From Hysterangium stoloniferum (lineage: Eukaryota; Basidiomycota; Agaricomycetes; Hysterangiales; Hysterangiaceae), in assembly GCA_015178975.1 (NCBI GenBank), contig WHVD01000112.1:217465-281464 (forward strand): DNA of 64,000 bases, written 5' to 3'. The notes below the pieces were generated by a model that worked only from the letters and a program-made list of their open reading frames with translations, made no database searches and was not told the origin of the DNA. Below, one piece after another: positions 11,113-22,079 of this stretch (the first letter of the stretch is position 1; every line of letters begins with the position of its first letter). The position numbers were made by a program, and so were the translations under genes.

Positions 11113-11870
11113 TACTCTATGTATTTGCTTAAATATCTCCGGATAAGCTGTATAGGTCAATCTTATAAATCTCAACACTGTGTAGATCATCCTCTGGAAT
11201 CTGAATATTTACTCTGAGTGACTGCCCCGATATATGTACTGGCTCATCCATCAGTTAATTCACAAAATCACAAGATGGTATATTGACATGTAGTATGTGA
11301 GCACCTCTCTAATCTGCATATCATGTGTTGTGTGTCTTCTCAAAGAATCTCAAGAATCCCTTCTGGGTGAAGCAGTCCCAAATCTGAATATCATGCACTG
11401 TGTCTCTCTTAGAAAATTCAATAATCACCACTGTGTGATCATATATATTTTCTGCATAGTGTGTACTATGTATTCACCCTAGGAATCTTGAGAATCACCT
11501 CAGTGTAGGCACCCATATAATCTGTATATCATGTTCTGTGTCTGTACATTAAGAATCTCAAGAAGTACCTTTGGTGAATACCCCTATAATCTGTATATCA
11601 CTTGCTGTGTATCTACCCTAAAAACCTCAAAAGTCACTTCTGTGTGAGCACATCCATTTTCCGCATAGCATGTAGGATGTATCTACCCCAGGAACCTTAA
11701 GAATTACTTCAGTGTGGGCACCCATATAGTCTGTATTAGATATGTATCCTAGGAATCTTAAAAATTACCTCTGTGTGAACCCTGCTATAATCTGCATATC
11801 ATATGTTGTGTATCTACCCTAAGAAACTCAGAAATCACATCTGAGTGAGCTCCCTATATACTTAATAGAC
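11113..11870. repeat. degenerate tandem repeat of about 70 bp
   Basis: Diverged units contain a TATAATCTGYATATCAT core, GTGTATCTACCCTA, and RAATCWCAAGAATCACYTCTGTGTGAGYAC. Units differ by position class, suggesting an old higher-order repeat. The head unit contains CATCAGTTAATTCACAAAATC, shared with 15.61 and 27.60 kb. Confidence 0.75.
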
Positions 11871-12059
11871 CAGCTAACCTTGGTGTGCATTACACACTCT
11901 CACCCAGGTCCCAGCCCAATCAGCATGAGACTCCTCTAATGTAGATGCAGCGACACTACTCTTTAGTCTGTAATTGTTACAACCATATCCATCTTTGCAA
12001 CAGTCTTCCAAGCTCCTCCCTTAGCAGACTGCAATTCATTTCAATGAAGCTTCTGAAGT

Positions 12060-12500
12060 AGTCCAACCCATGTTAGGGATCTTCTCATGATCCCAAACGT
12101 TCGTTGAATTCTAAACCCTGCAATCACATATTAGATGTTTAACTGATTTTAACGTCACGGACTCAGCGCAGAGCTCCAATTTGAATAAGAAGTGATTGTA
12201 CATGCTCTGAAATTGCCACAAACTATGCAGGTTTATTCAACTTTTATTCGCCCTCCAAAGCAAATTTAAAAAGAAGGAATTATGTGATCTTCCTGTTAGT
12301 TTATTCCAAGTATGTAGGTGTTATCTGAATAGAAACCGTGTCAAGCTATGGAACAGGACATTCTCCAGGTCAAACAACATCTTTCCAAGGCTGATATGGA
12401 GTTCGAAGAAGATGTTGCTGCTACACCAGGGAAACATGTTCCCACCACAGAAAGAAAGGAAAGAGCGGTGGAAACTAAATTTTCAAGACATCATGGCTGA
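12060..12500 (+). pseudogene. R3 module copy, longest intact N-terminus
   Basis: The conserved upstream region leads to an ATG at 12348. The 50-codon frame reads MEQDILQVKQHLSKADMEF, then EEDVAATPGKHVPTTERKER and AVETKFSRHHG before TGA at 12498-12500. It matches the frame at 63869. The short highly charged peptide could be the first exon of a longer gene, but downstream sequence is degenerate and a truncated R1 piece follows at 12595. Confidence 0.55.
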
Positions 12501-12594
12501 ACTGCTTGTTGATGGGCTATACATTATGTCTTCATGTCTTCATCTGCAAGGAGACAAACAAAAATTGGGACCAAGTAGTATAGTATTTCTAGCA

Positions 12595-12715
12595 TTCTTG
12601 GATGTTGAAATCAAGACGGCTTTTCTGATATCGGGAAGTGACATTGCCTATGTATATTATAAATGAAGTCTAGAGCAATGCCGACCGGTTGCTGCCTTCA
12701 AGTTCACAGTGGTAC
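12595..12715 (-). pseudogene. R1 fragment
   Basis: Matches 2812-2910 at moderate identity (GGCTTTTCTGATATCGGGAAG) and is truncated on both sides. Confidence 0.5.
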
Positions 12716-12937
12716 ACGCGAGTCCAGGGTGGAAAGATCCAGCTATCAGGGTCAGAGTGACCCCAATTATTTTCTTCGCCGTATAATGTAGCAACTCTGT
12801 TCAATATGACGATGGCAAGGTATATTAAGTATTATGAAGTACTGTGAGTCTTTGCCAATGTGAGTGTCTCCTTGGCTAGCACCATTATGGTGACTAACTC
12901 ACCAGCCTTATTTTTGAAAAGACGGCCTGGAAGCCTC

Positions 12938-13625
12938 ATAGTTACAGTGGGTCAAGAAACTGCCCCAATGTTTGTGCATTTTAGAAAGATTGATATTGTG
13001 TGAAGGAATGATATCAGCAAAAATTCTGAAAAATTCACATGATATACTAGAACATGTTGGCTATCTACCAACATAAGAAATCGTGTGATTCCGATCAAAA
13101 CTCATTGCTCATTAAATCAAACAAAATAATCACTCATTGGGGCAGTTTTTTGACTCTCTATTATTTTACAATCTAATACTTTGTATGACCCCCCTTTGCC
13201 TTTAAAACTGCCTGTATCCTCCTAGGCATGCTTTCTATTAGCTTCTGGCATGTCTCTGGTGGTATTTCAGTCCACTCCTTTGCCACCCTGTCCCATAATT
13301 CATGTACTCCTTTGGGTGGTATGTCATTTTGTTGGAGTTTGGCCTTGAGGTGTTGCCAGAGGTGTTCAATGGGATTTAGATCAGGGGATTGGGCAGGCCA
13401 CTTCATGGGAATTATGTTATTGTCAGAAAACCACTGGTCTGCCTTTTTTGAGGTATGTTTTGGATCATTGTCTTGTTGGAAGTACCAGTTATCCTCAGCC
13501 ATCTCCAAACTTTCAATGCTCTCCTCCACTCCCTCCTCCGAAATCTCACAATACTGCACTGCATCCATGTTCCCCTGCATCTCTATCAGCTTCCCAACCC
13601 CATTCCGGCCCATCAACCCCAAATC
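12938..13625 (-). mobile_element. Tc1/mariner element, 3' half with terminal repeat
   Basis: On the minus strand the 3' half of a Tc1-like transposase (13173-13622) is followed by about 230 bp of tail ending in CAGTTTCTTGACCCACTG then TA, the form of a Tc1 terminus next to its TA target. A second copy of the terminus, CATTGGGGCAGTTTTTTGACTC, lies in the opposite orientation at 13137-13158, between the stop codon and the end. The 5' half, including the N-terminal DNA-binding domain and opposite terminus, is absent beyond about 13625. Confidence 0.75.
13173..13622 (-). pseudogene. Tc1-like DDE transposase, C-terminal part
   Basis: The reading contains NWYFQQDNDPKHTSKKA, which holds the second catalytic Asp within the QQDNDPKHT motif, then WPAQSPDLNPIEHLWQHLK with the third acidic residue (Glu), and ends IQAVLKAKGGHTKY. 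These are diagnostic for Tc1 transposases, which cut and paste DNA at TA sites. A full protein is usually about 340 residues; roughly the last 130 are recognisable here. The first 30 residues do not resemble the family, so homology ends near codon 30. The helix-turn-helix region and first catalytic Asp are missing, so it is inactive. Confidence 0.85.
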
Positions 13626-14010
13626 ATCAAGTTATTCCCCCCCCTATTTATTCTCTCTGAGATTTGTAGAGAGTTTCAAATAGGGTCTACATATAACAAA
13701 TAGCATTACTACCAATTAAGAATTAGTATGCTAATGTAACAAATAGACTAAGTTGTGTACCTTAATCAATATGATGGGGAAAATTGAGTGAGGTACATAT
13801 GAAAGATAAAAAGGGGGTAATTATAGGAGACAAAAAACAATTGAAGTAAAGATTAAGTGGTGGTAAGATGTAGAACAAAGGATGGTTGATAGTAAAATGT
13901 TAAGTCAAACAAAGAAGGTTGATAAATGATGTGATACATGATCAAGGGTTTTCTTATTATTCTCAGGGACACTCCAACCCCACTACTCTCTCGGATACAT
14001 TTCACAACAA
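13626..14010. other. unassigned AT-rich stretch
   Basis: No gene or recognised repeat was seen between the Tc1 remnant and the LTR fragment that follows. Confidence 0.4.
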
Positions 14011-14103
14011 GTTCACACGTGGCTGCACAAAAGCTATGGTTTTTTTCTCTCTCAGTACTCAATCTATTAGCTGTTTTCATCTGCTGCAGATATTAGTCTT
14101 ACA
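14011..14103 (+). mobile_element. LTR fragment, gypsy family 2, plus orientation
   Basis: The end CTGCTGCAG...AGTCTTACA matches the 3' end of the solo LTR 23179-23423. It forms an inverted pair with 14590-14768, sharing the exact 21-mer at 14058-14078 and 14612-14632. Confidence 0.5.
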
Positions 14104-14589
14104 GTGTTCAACTGGTCTATCTGTGGAACTACTACACCATTGAAACAGTTCTAACTAAATGAGCATGTCATACAAGCAAGGAAGAAATGTTGTTCTATTG
14201 GAAACAAGGGTTTGTTTTTCACTAACACTTTTTATATATTATCTTACTGCCACAGAGACTATATAGATCATGGCTGGAATTCTGAATTATTGTAATGGAG
14301 TACACCAGAAAGTGCTCTATAAGCTAATGAAGAATATGTCAAGAGAAGGAAACATCATTCTAATAGTAATAGGAATCCATCTTACTACAATAATTTACAT
14401 ATATTTTACACAACTAAATAAGATTATGATACAGATCATCACAAAATTATATTGTTTATAACAGAACCTTCTGTGCATTCATCCCTCAGATAGTAATTAT
14501 TCTAGCTGTTATGCAGTTGTTATTTGAATCACACAATTTTTGGTTTGGCTGTGATTTGCCATGTTTCAATAGTGCAACAGTTGAATAGT

Positions 14590-14768
14590 ATAGGATGTAT
14601 TTGCTGCAAAGGAAAACAGCTAATAGATTGAGCGATAAGGGGGAATAAACCACTACTTTGTGCAAACCTCATGTAAAGTACATATACATCTGGAGAATAA
14701 TGAAAAGAGAAGAATGATAAGAGCCTATTACCACCTTACAGTGTATGTTGTGTCAATACCCTACACAT
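14590..14768 (-). mobile_element. LTR fragment, gypsy family 2, minus orientation
   Basis: It contains GGGGAATAAACCACTACT, shared with 23228-23245, plus TTGCTGCAAAGGAAAACAGC. It is the inverted partner of 14011-14103; about 510 bp of AT-rich DNA lies between them. Confidence 0.5.
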
Positions 14769-14769
14769 T

Positions 14770-15690
14770 CCAGGTAATTGGGGTATTGGGAGTTGATTGA
14801 AGGGACTGGGATTGGGATTGGGAGCATTTCAAGTGGGGGGGGGATGTGTGAAGGAGTTGGGCAGAGAGATTGGGTTGGATTATTTTCCAAACCCAGTTCT
14901 TATGCTCTCCTCTAATCATTGTGATATATTTTCCAAATTACCCCAGTTCTCCTCCAAAATCTCTTCCAGTCCTTCCCATTCTTCCAATCCAATTTTTCCA
15001 ATCCCCCCAATCTTCCCAATCTTCCCAATCCCCATGAGGTTCCACTCCATGTATATAATTATATTTCTGTGTATGTACACCAGAAATCTCAAGAATTACC
15101 TTTGTGTGAATACCCCTATAATCTGCATATCACGTGCTGTGTATCTACCCTAAAAGTCTCAAGAATCACTTCTGTGTGAGTACATTCATTTTCTGCATAG
15201 CATGTAGGATGTATCTACCCCAGGAACCTTAAAAGTTACTTCAGTGTGGGCACCCATATAGTCTGTATATCAAGTTCTGTGTATGTACACTAGAAATCTA
15301 AAGAAGTACCTTTATGTGAATACTCCTATAATCTGCATACCAATTGCTGTGTATCTACCCTAAAACTCTCAAGAATCACCTCTGTGTGAGCACATCCATT
15401 TTCTGCATAGCATGTAGGATGTATTTACCAGAAATCTTAAGAATCACCTCAATGTGGATCCATATAGTCTGTATATCATGATTTGTGTATATACACCCAG
15501 AATCCTAGGAATCACCTCTGTGTGAATACTGCTATAAGCTGCATATTACATACTACGTGTCTACCCTAAGAATCCCAGGAATCACAGATGTGTGAGCTCC
15601 CTATATACTGACCCCATTTCCATCAGTTAATACACAGAATCTTAAGATGCCTTATTGACATGTGGTGTACGAAGACATGAGTATTTCAAA
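14770..15690. repeat. second G-run/C-run plus 70-bp tandem repeat element
   Basis: The head at 14770-15035 has G-runs (GGGACTGGGATTGGGA, a run of nine G) followed by C-runs (CCCCCCAATCTTCCC). The tail at 15050-15620 consists of about 70-bp units organised as a higher-order period of about 210 bp, seen from TTCTGTGTATGTACAC at about 15067 and again at about 15277. It is collinear with 10788-11870. A headless third copy lies at 27340-27640. Confidence 0.7.
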
Positions 15691-15719
15691 TGTATTCAAT
15701 GATTGAGGCTGAGCTATCC

Positions 15720-16295
15720 ATACCTCATTCAATCAATGCTCTGTTGAATTAGTCTGCCACGTCCTGCCAGAGTTTAATTCTGGGGCAGGAACCCATCAAG
15801 CTGAGATGCTGTGAGACCATTCCCCAGTCTGCAGTATGACTGAGATACGGGGTGAGGCAGGATGTGGTGTTTGTGGACTCCCTGGCATCCCAACCAAGTC
15901 AGGGGGTGATGGTAATTTGTCTCTCCTTGGCAATGAAACATCCAGTTTGTCAACAGTCGTGCAGAGAGAATTAAAATCAAGCCAGCTCTTGCTTGAATAA
16001 TGGCCATCTGTATTCAATTCTATCATAATCCCACCACATGATTTCTAGTTTAAAAAATATTTTATCACCCGAATGAGGACTGTATTCCTCAGGTGAGTTT
16101 GCTATATTAAGGGGCTTGCATCTTCCGAAAGGTCTGAGGAAAGCAAGAAAGATGACTATAGTTGACCTGTCCGATTCAATATCCAAGAGGAGTTCAGCCC
16201 AATTTTTCACCAGGGCTGGTCATCGAATGTGAATACATTTTGTTCTCTGTCTTGCTCAGTGAACTGTTTGCTGTGATGCTCCAGGCCCATACTAT
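15720..16295 (-). pseudogene. R2 fragment interrupted by gypsy
   Basis: Minus-strand traces EQFTEQDREQ-like (16210-16270), EIMWWDYDRIEYRWPLFKQ (16020 region) and LPRRDKLPSPPDLVGM match the plus-strand copy at 53640-54120. Frame changes between pieces show decay. The gypsy fragment joins at about 16295 inside this module, so the retroelement probably inserted into an R2 copy. Confidence 0.55.
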
Positions 16296-16917
16296 TCATC
16301 CATTGAGACTTAGAGGGTCTGGTAAAACCTATGGACAAATGTTCATCCAGGAAATCATGGATTGTGGAAAGTTCCGTGGATGAAAGTGGGTAAATATGTC
16401 CAAGGGGTGGCTGAGTGCCTTCTTCAAGGTCGATTTTTAAGTCATACTCTTTGTGGGGTGGAAGCTGGTCAGCTTTTTGCTTACTAAAAACATCCACGAA
16501 GTCATGATATTTCTCCGGGACACCTTCTAGATTGGCAGTTTGCTCAGACGCAGATACCGGAGTTGAGAAACAACCAGTTGCTTCATCAATTTTCAAATTG
16601 ATAGTGAATGCCTGGGACCCATCCATTTTTGTAGCCCTAATAAATGCTGCAGCATTAATGAGAGAAATATATGGAGGTGCCATGGGGTCTGGGGAAGCCA
16701 TGGGTGCCATAGGGATCACAGGTGTCCTTGAGACTGCATGTGCTGGGAAGGCCATGGGTGAGGCCGTGTCAGGTACAGTTTTCTCGGAAGCCACGGGTGT
16801 CTGGAAAGTTATGCTGTTTGCTACCCAGTCAATCAACGGATTGTAGCAGGTAAGCCAGTTATGTCCTAGGACAACTGAGCAACTTGAGTCTAACTGGGTC
16901 ACATAGAAAGTGACCAA
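16296..16917 (-). pseudogene. gypsy pol: protease end to start of reverse transcriptase
   Basis: The frame contains SCSVVLGHNWLTCYNPLIDW, typical of the end of the gypsy protease region. It then has a linker and PPLGHIYPLSSTEL followed by LDEHLSIGFTRPSKS, the conserved opening of Ty3/gypsy reverse transcriptase. The element stops there, before any catalytic YxDD motif, so RT, RNase H and integrase are lost. The sequence after TRPSKSQW belongs to the R2 module. Confidence 0.8.
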
Positions 16918-17237
16918 CTGAGATGTACCACATGGGAAACAGATGGATAAATTGCAAGCTCTTGGGTGATAACTGAATTGCTTGTGCCATTGAAAAGTCG
17001 GAGGCCGACAGGGTTTATCGGATAAGTTGACAACAGATTATTTTGTGTGAATTTTGTATCTAAAAAACAATGAGTCGAGCCAGAATCTATGAGTGCTGAA
17101 AAAACGAATTTCAGAATCATATTAGACATAAGTTTAATAAAAAATGAGTCAGCATGCAAAAGAGTGGATGCATTGAGACAGGTAAACTCATGAATGCACA
17201 GAGAGGTAATGCAACACCCAACCTGCATGGAGTCCAT
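16899..17237 (-). pseudogene. gypsy aspartic protease region
   Basis: The retroviral-type protease active site appears as ALIDSGSTHCFLD (the DSG motif), followed by a hydrophobic strand pattern and AIYPSVSHV. It lies between gag (upstream on the minus strand) and RT, in the usual order. The frame is offset from gag and from the next piece, indicating frameshifts. Confidence 0.75.
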
Positions 17238-17364
17238 GGGGTTGGGTTGCTCACTCTTTTTTTGAGTCAGAAGCTGGTTTGTCCTTTGACAGGGATTCCA
17301 TGGAGGAAGTCTTGGCTGTTTGACCTTTTGCAGAGTTTGCTTTCACCAATGGACATTCTGGAAC

Positions 17365-17503
17365 TCAATGACAGAGTTTTCCACACAAGAGACAAAGGTT
17401 ATTGTCCATATGATGTTGTCTTTCTTGTGGGGTCAATTTGCCATTGGGTCCAAGTTTGCCTGTAAGGTCAGGTTTTCCAGTTTGCTTGCTGGACTGTTGA
17501 CCT

Positions 17504-17541
<38 letters not shown>

Positions 17542-18513
17542 AGAAGACTTTTTATTGTTATTCTTGTCAGATTTCATGGAGTTTTGGTTGCTGGTTGACA
17601 AGTTGTTGTTGTTGGTTTTATTGGCCATGGACTTGTTAACTTTGTCTGTGGAGGTTTTGCGGGCAACTTCCGCATGACATTCCCAATAGCGTGCATCTGC
17701 ATTTTGAGCCTTGCGGTGCATACGGGACTGTGTTTTTGGCTTGCCATCTTCTCCTTTTGAGACTTCATGTTTAAGGCAGGAGGGCAGACTGGCATAGAAC
17801 TGGTGGCAGAGAGTGGGATCACCCCACTGACAATGAGCTGCAAGATTGTTGAATTGGACAATATAGTCCATGATGTGCTCTGCGTCCTTCATATAAAGAT
17901 TAGTGAGACTATTCTCAGCTTCTCTGGTCAGGTCATATGGGCCAAAGTTGGTTTCTAGCTCCTCAACAAAAGCATCCCAATCTTTGAGCCAAAGTGGCTC
18001 TTCCTTGGAAAGTCCACTAAAAGCCAGTTTGAACCATTTCAATGCAGATCCTGAGAGGTATGAAAGTGCATAATTGACTTTTCAGGAGTCTGTGGAGAAT
18101 GTGGCGGATTGATCATGGAAATTGAAGTGACATTCCATGAGGAAAGTGGAAGGTTTGTTTGGGTTGGAACCCGTGAAGGGTTCTGGAGCATTGACTTTTG
18201 ACTGCGCCGAGCATGTGATACATCAATCTCTCTAAAGTGATTGCCAACAACTCAGAGGTAGGGTCCGAAAGTGTGGTTGATCATTAGATGGGGGATTTTC
18301 AACACCTTTGCCCTTGTCGGGAGCCACGGACTTGTCCTTGTTCTCAGATTTGTCTGGGTTTTCTGGGACTTCTTCAATACAGGCTTCTTCCGTGACGCCT
18401 GGCTGGTTTGTGAGTGTCTGGCTGGTATACAAAGTGAGTGGGGAATGAAGAGTCAACAGTCCAGGTAATGATTCCTGTATGTGTGGTTTTCTTCTTGGTG
18501 GCATATTGAACAA
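17365..18513 (-). pseudogene. gypsy gag
   Basis: The likely start is MPPRRKPHIQESLPG just inside 18510, 35 bp from the LTR, with a charged N-terminal region (DKSENKDKSVAPDKGKG). A frame break near 18232-18042 is followed by the capsid-like stretch containing MKWFKLAFSGL, then NSLTNLYMKDAEHIMDYIVQFN and CQWGDPTLCHQFYASLP, matching fungal retrotransposon gag domains. A poly-Asn tract from the (GTT)n microsatellite at 17504-17541 precedes a degraded zinc knuckle (CLLCGKLCH, where CxxCGxxxHxxxxC is expected). Frameshifts make it a pseudogene. Confidence 0.8.
17504..17541. repeat. (TTG)n microsatellite
   Basis: Twelve to thirteen uninterrupted TTG units; on the gag strand they encode poly-Asn. 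Confidence 0.95.
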
Positions 18514-18538
18514 TCTGTGAGTCTTAGTCAGAAAATAC

Positions 18539-19296
18539 TGTTAAGTTGCATGCATGGAGCTTATTGGAGGGTTTCTGGAGAAACCTGTGGGAAAGCCTGT
18601 AGGACTTGGCTTCAGCTTATAGGCTGCACCCTCACAAGATCACCCTATCCAATTTCAAATGGGTGGATGGGAATCCCGGGGAGTCCAGGAGGGGTTCGTG
18701 GGTTGAGAGGTCAGGGGGGTTGAGATGAATAGGTCAGAGGTTGAGTGATAGATGGGTTGGTGCCTGTGGGCTCCGATGAGTAAGAGTGGTGTGTTTCAAA
18801 GAGGAGAATAGAGCGGAAAATATACTAAGATTACTGGGGAGAACCTAAGCTGATTTTCTGACTGGATTGTATGTACAACATCTGTCAGAGTATATAGACT
18901 GTGGAATGAATAACATGCCAAATCCAGTAATAATGAAAACTAAACTAGCAAACATGAAACAAGATAAATAACTACCAAACTTGGTGTTAGGAATGGAATG
19001 GAACAGAGTAGAGTCTGAATTGTGACAGGTCATAAAACCATAATGGGAATGGGGCTGAGTTAGAGAGCTGTCGGGTTTTCCGAGAGAGGTCCAGTGACTG
19101 GTGTGTGGGACAGGGTCAGAGATAGACAGGAACAGAGTCCAGCAGGTATTCCAGTGACTGATACATGGAGTAATGAAGGTTGAGTGTGGACAGGTCTGAC
19201 ATACAGAGTCCAACAGGTATTCCTGTAAACTGATAATTGGTGCATGTAGAGTGCAGGTGCATATAAGTTAGTGCCTGGAGTCTGGTGGGATTTCTA
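18539..19296 (-). mobile_element. 5' LTR of gypsy family 1 (truncated)
   Basis: It starts TGTTAAG next to the gag leader and matches the solo LTRs at 563, 24220 and 24437 over most of its length. The far end is lost: GGTGGGATTTC should continue to TAACA, but at about 19297 sequence from a different gypsy begins. Its position immediately upstream of gag assigns this LTR family to this gypsy lineage. LTR: 18539-19296; gag leader: 18511-18538. Confidence 0.75.
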
Positions 19297-19778
19297 CCTT
19301 TTGATGTTGTTGAAGCTACTTACCTTGTGCTGAAAATTGACACCCTCTTCCAATCAGCAAACCTGTCGCCCTCCATGCTCGACAACTTGAAAAATGACCA
19401 GTGGATCTTGCTGCTATCAAAGAACAAGTCCTGAAGTCCCATTCTGCATCTATCACCAAGTTTAAGAAAGACCATGAACACCTCATAGTTGACTATGATT
19501 TTAAGGAAGGCTCACTTGTGCTGGTAAGGAACTCATGTGTTGACACAGAATTATCACACAAAACAAAACCATGCTACTTGGGTCCACTTATTGTTGTTCA
19601 TCAGACTCAAAACAGGGCCTATATCTTAGCTGAGCTGGATGGCACAGTTAGCAAACAACCCTATGCTGCATTCTGCCTTATTCCATACTACCCAGGCTCT
19701 CATACAATCATCCCAGTTGCTTTACTTGTCGATCCCAAGGATATTCTATACAATGATGTTTGCAATTCAAACAAGTAG
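19297..19778 (+). pseudogene. gypsy integrase C-terminus (second element)
   Basis: The segment opens with FDVVEATYLV and, after a stop, continues in the frame 19401-19778 with QVLKSHSASITKFKKDHE, then YDFKEGSLVLVRNSCVD, KTKPCYLGPLIVVHQT, AYILAELDGTVS and FCLIPYYPG. This is the region after the integrase core in Agaricomycete gypsy elements, including the chromodomain-like PKYLGP-type strand segment. Gag, protease, RT and the integrase core are absent. It lies in the opposite orientation to the gypsy at 16-19 kb and begins exactly where that LTR is broken. Confidence 0.8.
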
Positions 19779-20049
19779 ACTCACCCTTACACTCACCACA
19801 TCTGTCCATCCCTCAGCACACTTATCACATCTGCAATAACATCCACTACTCTGCAAGATCCCTTTCAATGTCTGGCTCTTCACTTGGGTGTGAACTTGCA
19901 TCTGTTCTATTGTCTCATTGGGTGCCACATCCTTTGCATCTCCAATCAATGTCCTCCACACTTCAATGCATAATCAGAGCAGTTCCATTGTCACAGCAAC
20001 ATAACATGGAGATCAACTGGGGGCAGTTGATATTTGAGTGCCTGGGAGG
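19779..20049 (+). other. 3' untranslated tail of gypsy with purine tract
   Basis: Non-coding tail between the integrase stop and the LTR. It ends GTGCCTGGGAGG directly before TGTAAGGG, as expected for a polypurine tract next to a 3' LTR. Confidence 0.55.
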
Positions 20050-20296
20050 TGTAAGGGAATGAGACTCCCTACACAGCAACCTTGTCATCAATATCTGAAA
20101 TGTCAGATGTCTATTATCAAGCATTCACATAGATCGTACCACTTGCATAGATCGTACCATTCACCTAGATCATGCCACTTTCAGTTTCTTTTTTATGTAT
20201 ATAAGGCTCTCAAAAGTCCTCAAAAAGCAAGAAACTAGTTCGTACACATCTTCCCCCATTAAGATACTTTGCACTTACAGTACAAAGTACCTTACA
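20050..20296 (+). mobile_element. 3' LTR, gypsy family 2
   Basis: About 247 bp from TGTAAGGGAATGAGACTCC to ACCTTACA, with a TATATAAGG promoter-like box at 20198. Its start (TG-AGGGA-TGAGACTCCCTACA form) matches the reverse complement of 23423, and its length matches that copy (245 bp). An alternative 3' end is CACTTACA at 20279. Confidence 0.6.
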
Positions 20297-20861
20297 GTGT
20301 GTAGCTGGGCTCTCCATGATGAATCTCTCCCATTGCATGAACATGAGGGCAACAAGGTTGTCAAAACTGATGTCCTCAAGGTCAAAATCTGGAATGGCCA
20401 TGATGCAAAGGACGAGCATGGGGTGGGCATGGAAAAGGAGTTGGTACTTGTAGATGGCAACCATGATAATGTTGGGTCCCAACACATTGCAAGCATCTGC
20501 ACTTAAGGGTGGCAGCATATTCCAAAAATGGTAGGCAATTTTGCACACACAGAAAAAATATATGGAGGGCAACCATCTTGTAGCCCTTGGGCATGAAACA
20601 ATTCTCAATCTGTTTCTCAAAGGTTTCCCATGGCTCCAGCCTCAGGAACTCCATGTGACCAGCATTCCACCAGGCAGCCATGGTCGGCTCCTGCATATTG
20701 GTGCCCATAAGTCAGATTTTCATCTCAAAGGTGAGGTCCAGGGCCTTTTCAGTCTTTGTGGAGGTGTAGATGGAAAACCCATCCTCACATTGGCCAAGCC
20801 AACCCTCAATCGCAGTTGGTGTGAGGGGGCCAGTGAAGGAGATGACAATCTTGGTTGCCAT
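20297..20861 (-). pseudogene. retrotransposon gag-like gene (third element)
   Basis: The minus-strand start MATKIVISFTGPLTP at 20861 is followed by EGWLGQCEDGFSIY, KIRLMGTNMQEP, AAWWNAGHMEFLRL and FEKQIENCFMPKGYKM. A frame shift then leads to LPFLEYAATL and, in another frame, MAIPDFDLEDISFDNLVALM with MQWERFIMES. This is the pattern of a gag-like capsid domain common in basidiomycete retroelements. At least two frameshifts are needed to connect the pieces. It ends next to the family-2 LTR on the other strand. Confidence 0.7.
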
Positions 20862-21354
20862 TGCTGGTGAGCTCAAACTGTCATCTTCATCTAAATTAGG
20901 AAGGGGGTGTGGCAAGGGAAGATGACTCGTTGTTGGAAATGACAAAGGACTGTGGACTGTGAGGGAATGAGAATGTGCAGTGTGGCGAGTAAACTGAGGT
21001 GCTGTGGTGTTGTCCAGAATGTGGTATGCTGAAGGAGAGTAAGATAAAAGAATGGCCAATGTCAAAAAAAAAGTGTAACCCTGTCATAAATTGGGATCAC
21101 TGGCAGTCACACAAGTTGACAGGACCATGGTGTATTGTCTAGAACTGAGATGAGATACAGGATGTTGCAGCATACAGTAAGTTCTAAGGACTGGAAGACT
21201 TCCTAGCTATTTAAGTATGTGCCCCGAACATGTGTTGATGGAACAAGGGTGGAGGTGAACAAAAGGAAACAAGGTGCAGATGTGAACAAAGGGAAACAAA
21301 GCATGGAGGCAAACAAAAGGAAACAAGATAATGCATAACACTGGGGTGCCGGGC
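20862..21354. other. gag leader / unassigned
   Basis: A purine-rich stretch with AACAAAGGGAAACAAAG-type imperfect repeats at 21250-21330. No gene recognised. Confidence 0.4.
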
Positions 21355-21980
21355 TTACAGGAAGGTTCTCTAGACTGGTGTTGAATATATTCTGAGGACT
21401 ACCCATTGCTGAAATCACATCTCATACACCAGCGATAATAATTTCAATTGAATACCACTAGGACATTTCAAGAAGGTACTCCCACTGTTATTCTTGTGTC
21501 ATTTGTTTGGGAGAACAGGAAGCTGAGCCAAATCAATGGACAGCATCTTGATCAAGACACTTCTTCCCATTTCGTCAGCTTTTACCTTGGATATGAGAAA
21601 AGTAGCTTGAAGTCATGTCAGTCAGATGGGATCACTTGTCAACTCAGATCTGAAGAATACCCACGACGATCTGCTGCATGTGGAAGCCAAGCCACGAAAA
21701 ATGTCATTTGTGCCGTATTTCAAAATTTCAGTCGCTAGCGTTACACTGTCCACTAGACGCCACGACAATTTATATTCCTTGCTATCCCAACATTTCCAGC
21801 GTTGGAGGACATGATTGCCCTGACAAAGGTCTTGTACCATCAATTGGAGACACTTCTTATTCATGTCTCTTCGATACTGCCGCCACAGTTCAACCAAACG
21901 AAGAGGAGCCCAATAGCGTCGCCCTTGATTCAACTCACTTTGCAGACAGGGTTGTAGATGTTACACAGTATATGATCTGA
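21355..21980 (-). pseudogene. R4 module, copy b
   Basis: It shares the order of 59.4-59.7 kb (reverse complement), including GGTGTTGAATATATTC, AATACCACTAGGACAT and GAGAACAGGAAGC. Short open frames on both strands are not conserved between copies. Confidence 0.45.
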
Positions 21981-22079
21981 ACCAATGTCAGAATGCATAT
22001 AGTCACTTTGTATTTTGCCGCGAGCTGTCCTCATACATGTGTTGAATACATTTGGAAGCACTAGCCCTGCCTATACTAA

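Noticed and set aside
14058-14632. Terminal inverted repeats of a 575-bp MITE
   Set aside because: The inverted 21-mer belongs to two oppositely oriented fragments of the family-2 LTR, which explains it without a new transposon.
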